This document shows, piece after piece, positions 1 to 5,086 of a stretch of DNA of 5,086 nt. The translations under genes and the position numbers were made by a program. The DNA comes from Rubripirellula sp. GTDB lineage: Bacteria; Planctomycetota; Planctomycetia; Pirellulales; Pirellulaceae. Location of the stretch: NCBI GenBank assembly GCA_029287555.1, contig JARFQX010000912.1, positions 1-5,086 of the forward strand, written 5' to 3'. Every line of letters starts with the position of its first letter. Position 1 is the stretch's first letter. The notes under the pieces are model-generated. The model was not told the origin of the DNA. It searched no databases and saw only the letters and a program-made list of their open reading frames with translations.

Positions 1-31
1 CCCCGAATGAGCTGAACCAGATGAGGGTCTT
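1..31. other. Short 3' flank with no recognisable feature
   Basis: These 31 bases follow the TAA of the large gene. No stable GC-rich stem with a T-run is visible on the minus strand, and the stretch is too short to hold a start of another gene that could be supported. The transcription terminator, if any, lies outside the window. Confidence 0.6.
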
Positions 32-355
32 TTAGAGCGAGGCAAACAACTGGTCAAGCGCCGAGGTGTCATCGTCATCACGGGTGGCGGCGTTGTCCTC
101 CGCGAGGGAATCGACGATCTCGTCGAGTTCGACAACGGCCGGATTGTCAAAGATGCTGACGTCATCCTCGGCTTCCACCGCAATGGTCGACACTTGCTCG
201 TCTGGGGCCGTGGACAGCTCATCTCGGTTTTGGGAGATCAGCGTATCACCCATGACGGTTGCCCCGGAGGCGAACACACCGCCGCCGGCCGGCACGAAGC
301 TGGTCGCGACCGATTCACCCTCGCCAGCGACCCATTCGCCCGATCCGGAGATGAA
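32..355 (-). other. Acidic low-complexity C-terminal tail after the dockerin
   Basis: Residues 1571-1677 lack a recognisable fold. The first part is Gly/Ser/Val-rich (SGSGEWVAGEGESV, VPAGGGVFASG). The last part is strongly acidic (EAEDDVSIFD, VVELDEIVDSLAEDN, TRDDDDTSAL) and ends in the short hydrophobic DQLFASL before the TAA. There is no transmembrane helix and no arginine cluster, so neither PEP-CTERM nor LPXTG anchoring fits. A dockerin followed by an acidic tail with a hydrophobic terminal patch seems to recur in planctomycete proteins, from memory. A role in sorting or secretion is only a guess. Confidence 0.6.
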
Positions 356-3300
356 GTTCGCCATGCGTCCCAGCTCGTTGATCACCATCAGAGCGTCTTG
401 ACCACTGACAAGTCCATTACCGCTGACATCGGGGAATGGCGGCAAGCGGGGTGGCAGCGGATCCAGGCTCAGATCAATCGGATTGCCATCGTTTCGAGAG
501 ATCGCGTTGATCACTTGCAACGCATCGAGCGGAGTGACATCGCCGCTATCGTTGACGTCGTACTGCGAAATCGGGTTTTGGAACGGGTTGTTCGAAATCA
601 CGAAGCGGACGTCTTCGACCTCACCACTGCTGGCGTCACCGATGGGGCCAAGGTTCGAATCCTCACTCAAGCGGAAACGAGCGTAGCTCTCGCCGGGGAC
701 TGCCGAGGCAGGCACTTGGATACCGAGCTTGTTCCCATCACCGGTCTGGAACACCAAACCGCGTCCCGAGCCGACCGAGCCGGCACGTCGCACATCCTCA
801 AACTGACCATCGCCGTTCCAGTCAAACCAGGCATCCACATAGAAGATCCGGTCGTTCTGATTGGTGATGTCAACCGTGAACTCTGTAAAGAAGCCAGCCT
901 GAACGACTCCCACACTCACACCGTCATCGTCGTCCCCGTTGGGCAGAATGGCATCCGTCTCGGGGGTAGCGATATCGCCCAATGCGAACGTGGTATCGAC
1001 CGCGTGTCGAGGTCCGCCCTGAACATCGAGTGACAGGTAGGGCGATGGCGCATCGCCATAGTCGAAGCCACCACCAATGAAGATGGACAGTTCGGTACGG
1101 CCGCTGGGTTGGTTGCTTTGCAGCTGGTTGCCCACTTCGTCGGCGATCGTGATCAGCTCGACCGCGCCGGTGCCGCTGACACCACCGGTGCCTTCGACAA
1201 AGACTCGGGTATCCACGATCGTGGTCGACACGCCCGGCAAGGCGGCATTGTTGATTGCGTCGGCAATGACGATCGCGTTCTCGCCTGCCGATTGATCGAT
1301 GCCGACGACAATCGGAATGGTCGCCACTTCTCCGGGGCTTGCGATCTGGGTGAACACCGATGCTGACAGGTCGAGGTTGTAGGTTCGGTCACCGCCCAGG
1401 AAGACGCGTCCGAACCCGGCGTTCTCGGGGCTCAGTCCCAGTCCCGACCCGCCAACCGCTCGCACGATCGCGTCGGCGATGTCATCCAGCGATGCATTGA
1501 CTGGGATGGTCACCGGAATCGCACCGAGCGTGTCGATCACATTGTCATTGTCGAGTTCGAAGACCCGTTCGACCGCGGCGCCGCGGCGGACAATGAACAC
1601 TTGACCGTCATCGACCGTGTCGGCAGGAGCCGCACCGTCGGCTGGAATCTGAATTCCAAATCCGATCGACGTACCGACTTCGCCGCTGATGCTGACAAAG
1701 GCACTGCCAGTCTGGGCAAAGGCGAGTGGACTGTTGCCGAGCAGTTGAATCGACGTTCCCGAAACGTTGACGGTCAAATCGAGCGCCGGTGTCTGGTTGA
1801 TCGCGTCAGCAACCACTTGGGCAATGCGCGCCGCCGAAGCAGCTTGCGGGATTTCAATGGGGACCCGATCGGCGTCGAATACCAGATCATTGTCGAGCTC
1901 GTACTCGATCAAGTTGGTGCCATCAAAGATGTCCAGCGTGATTCCGTCGGCAAATGGCGCCGTCAAGCTGTCACTCAACGTGATCGTGATGCCGGTCTCG
2001 TACTCGAATGCCGTGGAGGCTGCTTCCAGATCCAGGACATTCAGTCGGTCGGCGTCGGTATAGGTATCACCGTCGGATGCGGCGACGATCGCGTCGGTAT
2101 TGTCAATCAGCCGAACCACATACGTCGAATCGCTTTCCCAGACGCCGGCAATCGGCGTCAGCCGAATCACGTTGGTGCTGGGGTTGTAGCTGAACCGGTA
2201 ATCAAAACCTTCGACCAACGCGACATTGTCCTTCAGGACCAGCACCGCATCGCCGACGACGGTACGGTCATCGAGGCCCGTTCCGGGAACCACGTCGGCG
2301 GGTGCCAAGCCATCAATCAGCTGGATTTCAAAGAACCCAGGAGCTTGACCGAAGACGCTGACCGTTCCAGCCGAAATGCCCAAGTTGGGGGCCGTGGGAG
2401 TCAACAGGACCGCACGTGGGCCAACCAAATCTCCGCGGTCCGAAGCACCGCGGTCTTTGAACACCCGTTCACCGAGTCCGCTGGGAGACTCCACATCCGG
2501 ATCGTCGACGCGCAATTGCCCGTTGACGTCGAAGCGAGGTGCAAGAATCGGCGAGGGCGGTAGGCCCAACGGATTTCGCACCGTCGTCAAGCTGGCGCGA
2601 TCCTCGAGCGAGTCGATTGAGCTGTCAATGATGGACGCCCCGGCGGCGGGAGCAAAGATCAGGTCGCCCGGCCCGACAAAGACGGACTCGGCATCACCAA
2701 TCAGCTGTGCGAATTCACCCAGTCCGACGCCCATCGGCAAATTGTCGGTGTTGCGGTAGAAGCTGTTCCCACCCAGCACCACGGAGGTGTTGGTCGGGTC
2801 CACTTCGATCCCCATGTCTGAGTTGGCAATGACGTTGTTCAGCAGCGTCGGAGCGGCGTTGCCCGCGATGTTGATTCCGATTCCGCCGGCGGTGTAACGG
2901 TCCACCGCTACGGTGCTCAAGGCACCCACCGAATCGATGTCGGCACCCAAGGACGAGACGTCTGGGTCGCCCTGCCGGAGGTCCGTCAAGCGGACAAAGG
3001 CGAACCTGTCTTGAACACCGAATCCAGAGGCGTCGATGTCCAATTGATTGGTCAGTCCGCCAAGTATGCCGACTTGTGTGAACGAGATACCGTCACGGCT
3101 GATCTCGACCAGCACTGATTCGACGGCACCGACCTCGAACACGACGAGGTCCGGACGGGCGTCCCCGCTGCCGGTCAACAAGTTGTCGGTGAATTCGAGC
3201 GTGAGCGTGCCGCCCAGTCCCAAGGACACCGCCGTGGTTCCGTCGATCGGCTCGGGGCCACGACCGATACTGTCGGGGGCGCCGAGGGCCGAGGATGGCA

Positions 3301-5086
3301 CCTGGTGAATGACGTTGGGAGGAGCGTTGCCGGCATCGGGCGAATAGTCGACGACCGCGTCGGCAAACGAGATCAGGCCCTGGTCAAACAGGATTCCCTC
3401 GAACGTGGCCGATGGTGCCGACCGGCCCTTCGTCACACTGCCACCAATGAACGTGTTATTGGTGATTCGCTCGAAGGGCACCGGATCGCTACCCGATTCC
3501 AGCAGCGTCGGATCGATTCCGGCGACCTCCAATCCGCCCGTTCCGTTGAACGAGAAGACGTTGCTTTGGACGACCACTCCCGGCTTCAGGCTTTCGCTGT
3601 TGAGCTCGACCAGATTTCGTGGGTAGCGGACAGACGACAACGTGCTGTTTCCGTCGACTTCAGCATTGATGTCGTGAGTGATTTCGACGCCGAAATCCTC
3701 GTTGAACAAGAACCGGCTGTTCTCGACCAGGATCACACCCTGGCTGTCCCGCTCACGATTGTCGTCACCGCGAAGCGATCCGCGATCGAGAGAAGCCAAC
3801 GCGCCGTTGTCGTTTTGGACGACCACGTTGCCGAACAGATTGACGGCCGCGTCGGTCGTCCCATCGACACCACTTCGTCGCAGCGCCGAGGCCTCGATCA
3901 GCGTTTGCACGTCGGGCCGGTTGATCGCGTCAATGATCGATTGGGCCACTTCCGCTGCGGTCTGAGGACGAATCGTTCCGGTGCCTGGCTCGACGGCCGA
4001 CAACGTGAACGGGACCTGGACGTGACCGGGAGTCACGCCGGTCGCCGACTCAACCAAATCAAATTCGAACGTGACCGTGCTGCGTCCATCGAAAATCGAG
4101 AACGTCGAACCGTCGCGCAGCTGATTGGCTGGCAACGCCACGAGCAAGCGCGAATCGGTCAGCCGATCGTTCGTGTCAAAGGTGCGGTACTGGTCCGAAA
4201 TTCCCGAATTGACATATTCTGACCCGTCACGGATTTCGACCTGATAAGACCCCGTGAGCAAGTTACTCGTGGGATCAGCCGGTACTGGGAACTGTGGTCG
4301 GAGGTCTGTCACGAAGGGCGTCGACACCACGTTGGAGCCGGTCGCCAATTCACCACGCTCGGCAAAGCCAATGACGAAGTCATCCAGATAGATTCCCTCA
4401 TGGATATTGTCCTGCACCCCGCTCAGAATTCCAGTGCCGTACTGGTCGCCGTAACGCTCGCTCTCTTGAGTGAACGGTCCGGAATCCTGCACTGACAGCG
4501 TTGGCAGGGTGACCACCGAGCCGGAGGTGGGCAGCGTACTCAGATCGCCCTGCATGAATCGATTTGCGATCGCCACTTGCATCGCCGACGCGACCTGCGA
4601 CGCCGTCATCAATCGGCTGACCGGAATCGGGATTCCAACGATCGTCTCCTGGCCACTGACGCGGATCAGGCTCGCCGGGTCCGCCGTGACGGCAGACAAA
4701 CCGTTGAACTCGACCACGTTACCCGCGGACAAGATGTTACGCGCCGTGTTGATCGTCACGGCAGCCGTGTAGGTGTCGACCTGGCCGATCACCGCAGTGC
4801 CGGGCTGCCTGATATCGTAACTGTCATTCTGCGGACCACTGATGCCGATGAAGATCGGGCCGTCTACCGGTGAGACGTATGCAAGTCGTCCATTGCCGAA
4901 GTTGGTGGTCGGCTGAACCTCATTGCCGTCGGCGTCGAAGAAGCGAATGACGGGCAAGAAGGCCGAGACGTTATCGAATTGAGCGTCAATCGCGACGGTG
5001 GATCCCGCTTCCACTTCGACGCGCAGCAGGTCCACATCATCCAAGTTGATTTGGGCGCTCGTCATCGGGTCGATCTGCCCAATCCG
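32..5086 (-). CDS. Giant multidomain extracellular protein with beta-helix, GEVED and dockerin domains (5'-partial)
   Basis: A single uninterrupted frame ends at a TAA (32-34) and is still open at the right edge, where the codons before the first ATG (5063-5065) read RIGQIDP. That ATG has no Shine-Dalgarno sequence and falls inside a PPC-like domain, so it is an internal methionine and the true start lies outside the window. Modules in order: PPC-like sandwich, repeat module, unnamed segment, repeat module, beta-helix interrupted by a sandwich insert, Ig-like domain, several repeat modules, GEVED domain, two dockerin repeats, acidic tail. By hand count there are no cysteines, 5 lysines, about 74 Arg, 160 Asp and 76 Glu, giving a very acidic protein. 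No membrane segment, PEP-CTERM or LPXTG signal is visible at the C-terminus. The architecture resembles giant exported proteins of Planctomycetes. A structural, adhesive or ligand-binding role is inferred; no catalytic motif was recognised. No frameshift was seen. Confidence is high that it is coding and moderate for the role. Confidence 0.95.
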   Translation of the reverse strand, partial: RIGQIDPMTSAQINLDDVDLLRVEVEAGSTVAIDAQFDNVSAFLPVIRFFDADGNEVQPTTNFGNGRLAYVSPVDGPIFIGISGPQNDSYDIRQPGTAVIGQVDTYTAAVTINTARNILSAGNVVEFNGLSAVTADPASLIRVSGQETIVGIPIPVSRLMTASQVASAMQVAIANRFMQGDLSTLPTSGSVVTLPTLSVQDSGPFTQESERYGDQYGTGILSGVQDNIHEGIYLDDFVIGFAERGELATGSNVVSTPFVTDLRPQFPVPADPTSNLLTGSYQVEIRDGSEYVNSGISDQYRTFDTNDRLTDSRLLVALPANQLRDGSTFSIFDGRSTVTFEFDLVESATGVTPGHVQVPFTLSAVEPGTGTIRPQTAAEVAQSIIDAINRPDVQTLIEASALRRSGVDGTTDAAVNLFGNVVVQNDNGALASLDRGSLRGDDNRERDSQGVILVENSRFLFNEDFGVEITHDINAEVDGNSTLSSVRYPRNLVELNSESLKPGVVVQSNVFSFNGTGGLEVAGIDPTLLESGSDPVPFERITNNTFIGGSVTKGRSAPSATFEGILFDQGLISFADAVVDYSPDAGNAPPNVIHQVPSSALGAPDSIGRGPEPIDGTTAVSLGLGGTLTLEFTDNLLTGSGDARPDLVVFEVGAVESVLVEISRDGISFTQVGILGGLTNQLDIDASGFGVQDRFAFVRLTDLRQGDPDVSSLGADIDSVGALSTVAVDRYTAGGIGINIAGNAAPTLLNNVIANSDMGIEVDPTNTSVVLGGNSFYRNTDNLPMGVGLGEFAQLIGDAESVFVGPGDLIFAPAAGASIIDSSIDSLEDRASLTTVRNPLGLPPSPILAPRFDVNGQLRVDDPDVESPSGLGERVFKDRGASDRGDLVGPRAVLLTPTAPNLGISAGTVSVFGQAPGFFEIQLIDGLAPADVVPGTGLDDRTVVGDAVLVLKDNVALVEGFDYRFSYNPSTNVIRLTPIAGVWESDSTYVVRLIDNTDAIVAASDGDTYTDADRLNVLDLEAASTAFEYETGITITLSDSLTAPFADGITLDIFDGTNLIEYELDNDLVFDADRVPIEIPQAASAARIAQVVADAINQTPALDLTVNVSGTSIQLLGNSPLAFAQTGSAFVSISGEVGTSIGFGIQIPADGAAPADTVDDGQVFIVRRGAAVERVFELDNDNVIDTLGAIPVTIPVNASLDDIADAIVRAVGGSGLGLSPENAGFGRVFLGGDRTYNLDLSASVFTQIASPGEVATIPIVVGIDQSAGENAIVIADAINNAALPGVSTTIVDTRVFVEGTGGVSGTGAVELITIADEVGNQLQSNQPSGRTELSIFIGGGFDYGDAPSPYLSLDVQGGPRHAVDTTFALGDIATPETDAILPNGDDDDGVSVGVVQAGFFTEFTVDITNQNDRIFYVDAWFDWNGDGQFEDVRRAGSVGSGRGLVFQTGDGNKLGIQVPASAVPGESYARFRLSEDSNLGPIGDASSGEVEDVRFVISNNPFQNPISQYDVNDSGDVTPLDALQVINAISRNDGNPIDLSLDPLPPRLPPFPDVSGNGLVSGQDALMVINELGRMANFISGSGEWVAGEGESVATSFVPAGGGVFASGATVMGDTLISQNRDELSTAPDEQVSTIAVEAEDDVSIFDNPAVVELDEIVDSLAEDNAATRDDDDTSALDQLFASL
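356..568 (-). other. Dockerin type I-like domain, two calcium-binding repeats
   Basis: Residues 1500-1570 contain two F-hand-like repeats separated by a proline-rich linker (DPLPPRLPPFP). Repeat 1 is DVNDSGDVTPLDALQVINAI, with likely ligands D1503, N1505, S1507, D1509 and D1514. Repeat 2 is DVSGNGLVSGQDALMVINEL, with D1546, S1548, N1550 and D1557. In the canonical loop DxNxDGxxxxxD, position 5 is Asp; here it is Ser in repeat 1 and Asn in repeat 2, and position 3 of repeat 2 is Ser instead of Asn. Dockerins dock onto cohesin domains. No cohesin is seen in this window, so a partner would have to be elsewhere. Confidence 0.85.
596..1066 (-). other. GEVED-type domain
   Basis: Residues 1334-1490 open with FDYGDAPSPY and GGPRHAV. 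An acidic loop NGDDDDGV (1376-1383) follows, then the strand and calcium-loop-like DAWFDWNGDGQFED (1411-1424), then SYARFRLSED, and the domain closes with GEVEDVRFVI. This is the expected motif order for the GEVED domain common in secreted bacterial proteins. DWNGDGQFED has the spacing of an EF-hand-like DxNxDGxxED loop, so calcium binding is likely but inferred. The domain's ligand is unknown to me. The dockerin follows about ten residues later. Confidence 0.85.
1151..1327 (-). repeat. Half copy of the repeat module (second half only)
   Basis: Residues 1247-1305 contain VATIPIVVG, the helix-like GENAIVIADAIN and the strand TRVFVEGTGGVSGTGAV. The DG-x-F ... FELD first half is missing, so this copy complements the half copy at 998-1023, which has only the first half. 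The IADAIN segment aligns with VADAIN in copy 3. Confidence 0.45.
1346..1612 (-). repeat. Copy 4 of the internal repeat module
   Basis: Residues 1152-1240 contain DDGQVFIVRRGAAV, FELDND, an AIPVTIPV strand, the helix-like ASLDDIADAIVRAV and the strand RVFLGG. It differs from copies 2 and 3 in that the IFDG element is replaced by IVRRG, and AIN by AVG. The shared FELDND-to-helix spacing supports homology with copy 3. Confidence 0.6.
1691..1993 (-). repeat. Copy 3 of the internal repeat module (clear)
   Basis: Residues 1025-1125 contain DGITLDIFDG, EYELDND, a VPIEIP strand, the helix-like ASAARIAQVVADAIN and the strand TSIQLLGN. The order and spacing match copy 2, without its insertion before the helix. 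The ELDND element is shared with copy 4, and 11 identical bases encode it in both (1887-1897 and 1545-1555). Confidence 0.7.
1997..2074 (-). repeat. Half copy of the repeat module (first half only)
   Basis: Residues 998-1023 read DGDTYTDADRLNVLDLEAAS followed by TAFEYE. This matches the first half of the module (DG-x-F-x-I-x-D ... F-E-F-D). The helix half (TAxxVAxxIxxAIN) is absent, and a complete copy begins immediately after it. It could be a decayed or partial duplication, or a genuine capping strand pair. Confidence 0.4.
2096..2389 (-). other. Ig-like beta domain
   Basis: Residues 893-990 show alternating strands: SAGTVSVFGQAPGFFEIQLI, a DDRTVVGDAVLVLKDNVALV region, GFDYRFSYNPSTNVIRLTPI, and VWESDSTYVVRLID at the end. 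The closing NVIRLTPIAGVWESDSTYVV resembles the bacterial Ig-like (SbsA/Big_5-type) pattern of a strand, a short turn and an F/Y-rich last strand. It most likely serves as a spacer between the helix and the downstream repeats. Confidence 0.5.
2390..2677 (-). other. Post-helix segment with IDSSIDSLEDR motif
   Basis: Residues about 797-892 contain DLIFAPAAGASIIDSSIDSL, EDRASLTTVRNPLGLPPSP, a FDVNGQLRVDDPDV stretch and FKDRGASDRGDLVGPRAVLL. The order PAAGSxxIDxxxD ... G.R....P..DRGA.D.G is the usual end of bacterial parallel beta-helix proteins, in which the last coil is followed by a capping region. It probably caps the helix; no catalytic role is evident. Confidence 0.6.
2741..2899 (-). other. 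Right-handed parallel beta-helix, second part
   Basis: Residues 723-775 return to the coil pattern seen before the insert: GIGINIAGNAAPTLLNNVIA, then NSDMGIEVDPTNTSVVLGG, then NSFYRNTDN. The Asn-rich turn positions and the G-I-x-V strands match those at 441-545. The simplest reading is one helix interrupted by an inserted domain. Confidence 0.75.
2900..3382 (-). other. Beta-sandwich-like domain inserted in the beta-helix
   Basis: Residues 562-722 run from ISFADAVVDYSP to GADIDSVGALSTV. Visible motifs are SSALGAPDS, SLGLGGTLTLEFTDN, RPDLVVFEVGAVESVLVEIS, RDGISFTQVG, DIDASGFGVQDRFAFVRLTD and GADIDSVGA. This order matches a cell-surface module I recall from secreted planctomycete and cyanobacterial proteins, with a discoidin- or galactose-binding-like strand layout. 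Ligand binding is plausible from that resemblance but no binding residues can be assigned. Beta-helix coils lie directly on both sides. Confidence 0.65.
3431..3745 (-). other. Right-handed parallel beta-helix, first part
   Basis: Residues about 441-545 show successive coils with the pattern hydrophobic-x-hydrophobic-x-x-N-x-F-x-x-N-x-x-x-G-hydrophobic-x-V. Examples are VENSRFLFNEDFGVEI, VVVQSNVFSFNGTGGLEV and ERITNNTFIGGSV. This fits the parallel beta-helix fold of pectate-lyase-like and adhesin proteins. No lyase catalytic Arg/Lys/Asp arrangement was recognised, so a structural or binding role is more likely. The helix resumes at residue 723 after an insert. Confidence 0.75.
3818..4150 (-). 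repeat. Copy 2 of the internal repeat module (clear)
   Basis: Residues 306-416 form the best-preserved copy. It reads DGSTFSIFDG, then VTFEFD, then a GHVQVPFTL strand, then the helix-like TAAEVAQSIIDAIN, then a NLFGNVVVQ strand. The consensus is roughly DGxxFxIFDGxxxVxFEFD ... V.VP ... TAxxVAxxIxxAIN ... VxLxG. It carries an insertion (VEPGTGTIRP) before the helix that copies 3 and 4 lack. At DNA level, 14 bases coding for the AIN region (3919-3932) are identical to those in copy 3 (1795-1808). Confidence 0.7.
4151..4480 (-). other. Segment of unknown function with YLDDFVIGFAERGE motif
   Basis: Residues 196-305 sit between two repeat modules. They contain an aromatic, charged stretch (ESERYGDQYGTGILSG), the motif YLDDFVIGFAERGE (226-239), and later TGSYQVEIRDGSEYV followed by FDTNDRLTD. 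I recall similar segments in other giant planctomycete proteins but cannot attach a family name. The predicted character is beta-rich and extracellular. LDDFVIGF resembles an exposed-edge strand of lectin-like sandwiches, but that is speculation. Confidence 0.45.
4481..4738 (-). repeat. Diverged copy 1 of the internal repeat module
   Basis: Residues 110-195 look like a weak copy of the module seen more clearly at 306-416 and 1025-1125. The shared part is the helix-like stretch TASQVASAMQVAIANRF (154-170), which matches TAAEVAQSIIDAIN in the clear copy. A beta strand pair (SGSVVTLPTLSV) follows. The first half (AGNVVEFNGLSAV) only loosely fits the DG-x-F-x-IFDG pattern. Of the whole copies this is the least certain. 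Confidence 0.4.
4754..5086 (-). other. PPC-like / DVUA0089-type beta-sandwich domain, N-terminally cut
   Basis: It spans residues about -7 to 104. The strand pattern is typical of bacterial pre-peptidase C-terminal-like domains: IGQID, then DDVDLLRVEVEAGSTVAIDA, then a strand with FFDADGNEV, then a YVSPVDGPIFIGISG strand, and a closing DTYTAAVTI strand. The family is known as an extracellular beta-sandwich in secreted proteins, often near carbohydrate-active or adhesive modules. The IGQID strand lies before the first in-window ATG, which is the main evidence that the gene starts further upstream. DADGNE could bind calcium; this is inference. Confidence 0.7.

Noticed and set aside
1..31. Rho-independent terminator after the stop codon
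   Set aside because: No stem-loop longer than about 3 base pairs and no T-run were found on the minus strand.
194..1033. Plus-strand open frame of ~279 codons opposite the GEVED and dockerin region
   Set aside because: It lies in the codon-aligned antisense register of the large gene. It stays open because that gene avoids the codons TTA, CTA and TCA, whose complements are stops. Its translation shows no recognisable domain, while the minus strand has clear domains throughout.
1151..1993. Recent tandem DNA duplication or CRISPR-like repeats
   Set aside because: Identical DNA stretches are at most about 14 bases and irregularly spaced. The similarity is at protein level and old.
1601..2563. 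Plus-strand open frame of ~320 codons
   Set aside because: Same codon-aligned antisense register as the one at 194-1033. The product is Arg/Asp/Gln-rich with no recognisable fold, as expected for the complement of an Asp/Val/Ser-rich gene.
3431..3745. Pectate-lyase-type enzyme based on the beta-helix pattern
   Set aside because: The coil pattern fits the fold, but no catalytic residue arrangement could be seen and lysine is nearly absent. The fold alone does not show activity.
3305..4222. Plus-strand open frame of ~305 codons
   Set aside because: Same antisense register and composition as the other two. It overlaps the beta-helix and repeat module of the real gene, with no domain signal of its own.
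5063..5065. ATG as the true start of the large gene
   Set aside because: No ribosome-binding site precedes it, the frame is open upstream, and the codons before it complete a PPC-like strand.

Overview
The window holds one very large protein-coding gene on the minus strand. It runs from the right edge of the window to a TAA stop at 32-34 and covers almost every base. The visible part encodes about 1,684 residues. Its 5' end is missing: the frame is open through the right edge, and the first in-window ATG (5063-5065) lies inside a recognisable domain with no ribosome-binding site before it. No RNA gene, CRISPR array, mobile element or second credible gene was seen. The 31 bases after the stop hold no recognisable terminator.

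The protein is a mosaic of extracellular modules of the kind found in giant secreted or surface proteins of Planctomycetes (Pirellulales, Rhodopirellula-like). The assignment rests on a GEVED-type domain (opening FDYGDAPSPY, closing GEVEDVRF), a two-repeat dockerin of the planctomycete form (DVNDSGDVTPLDAL and DVSGNGLVSGQDAL), and moderately GC-rich coding sequence. It is inferred from remembered families, not from a search.

Residues are numbered from the in-window ATG. The order from the N-terminal side is: end of a PPC-like beta-sandwich (to ~104); a diverged repeat module (110-195); an unnamed conserved-looking segment (196-305); a clear repeat module (306-416); first part of a right-handed parallel beta-helix (~441-545); a ~160-residue beta-sandwich-like insert (562-722); second part of the beta-helix (723-775); a post-helix segment (~797-892); an Ig-like beta domain (893-990); a run of further repeat modules, whole and half (998-1305); GEVED domain (1334-1490); dockerin pair (1500-1570); and an acidic tail (1571-1677).

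The likely role is structural or adhesive: a long, calcium-stabilised exported protein that may bind glycans or other surface proteins. No enzymatic active site was recognised. The features most worth a second look are the recurring ~60-110 residue module, the sandwich domain splitting the beta-helix, the absence of cysteine with only five lysines, and the acidic tail after the dockerin.
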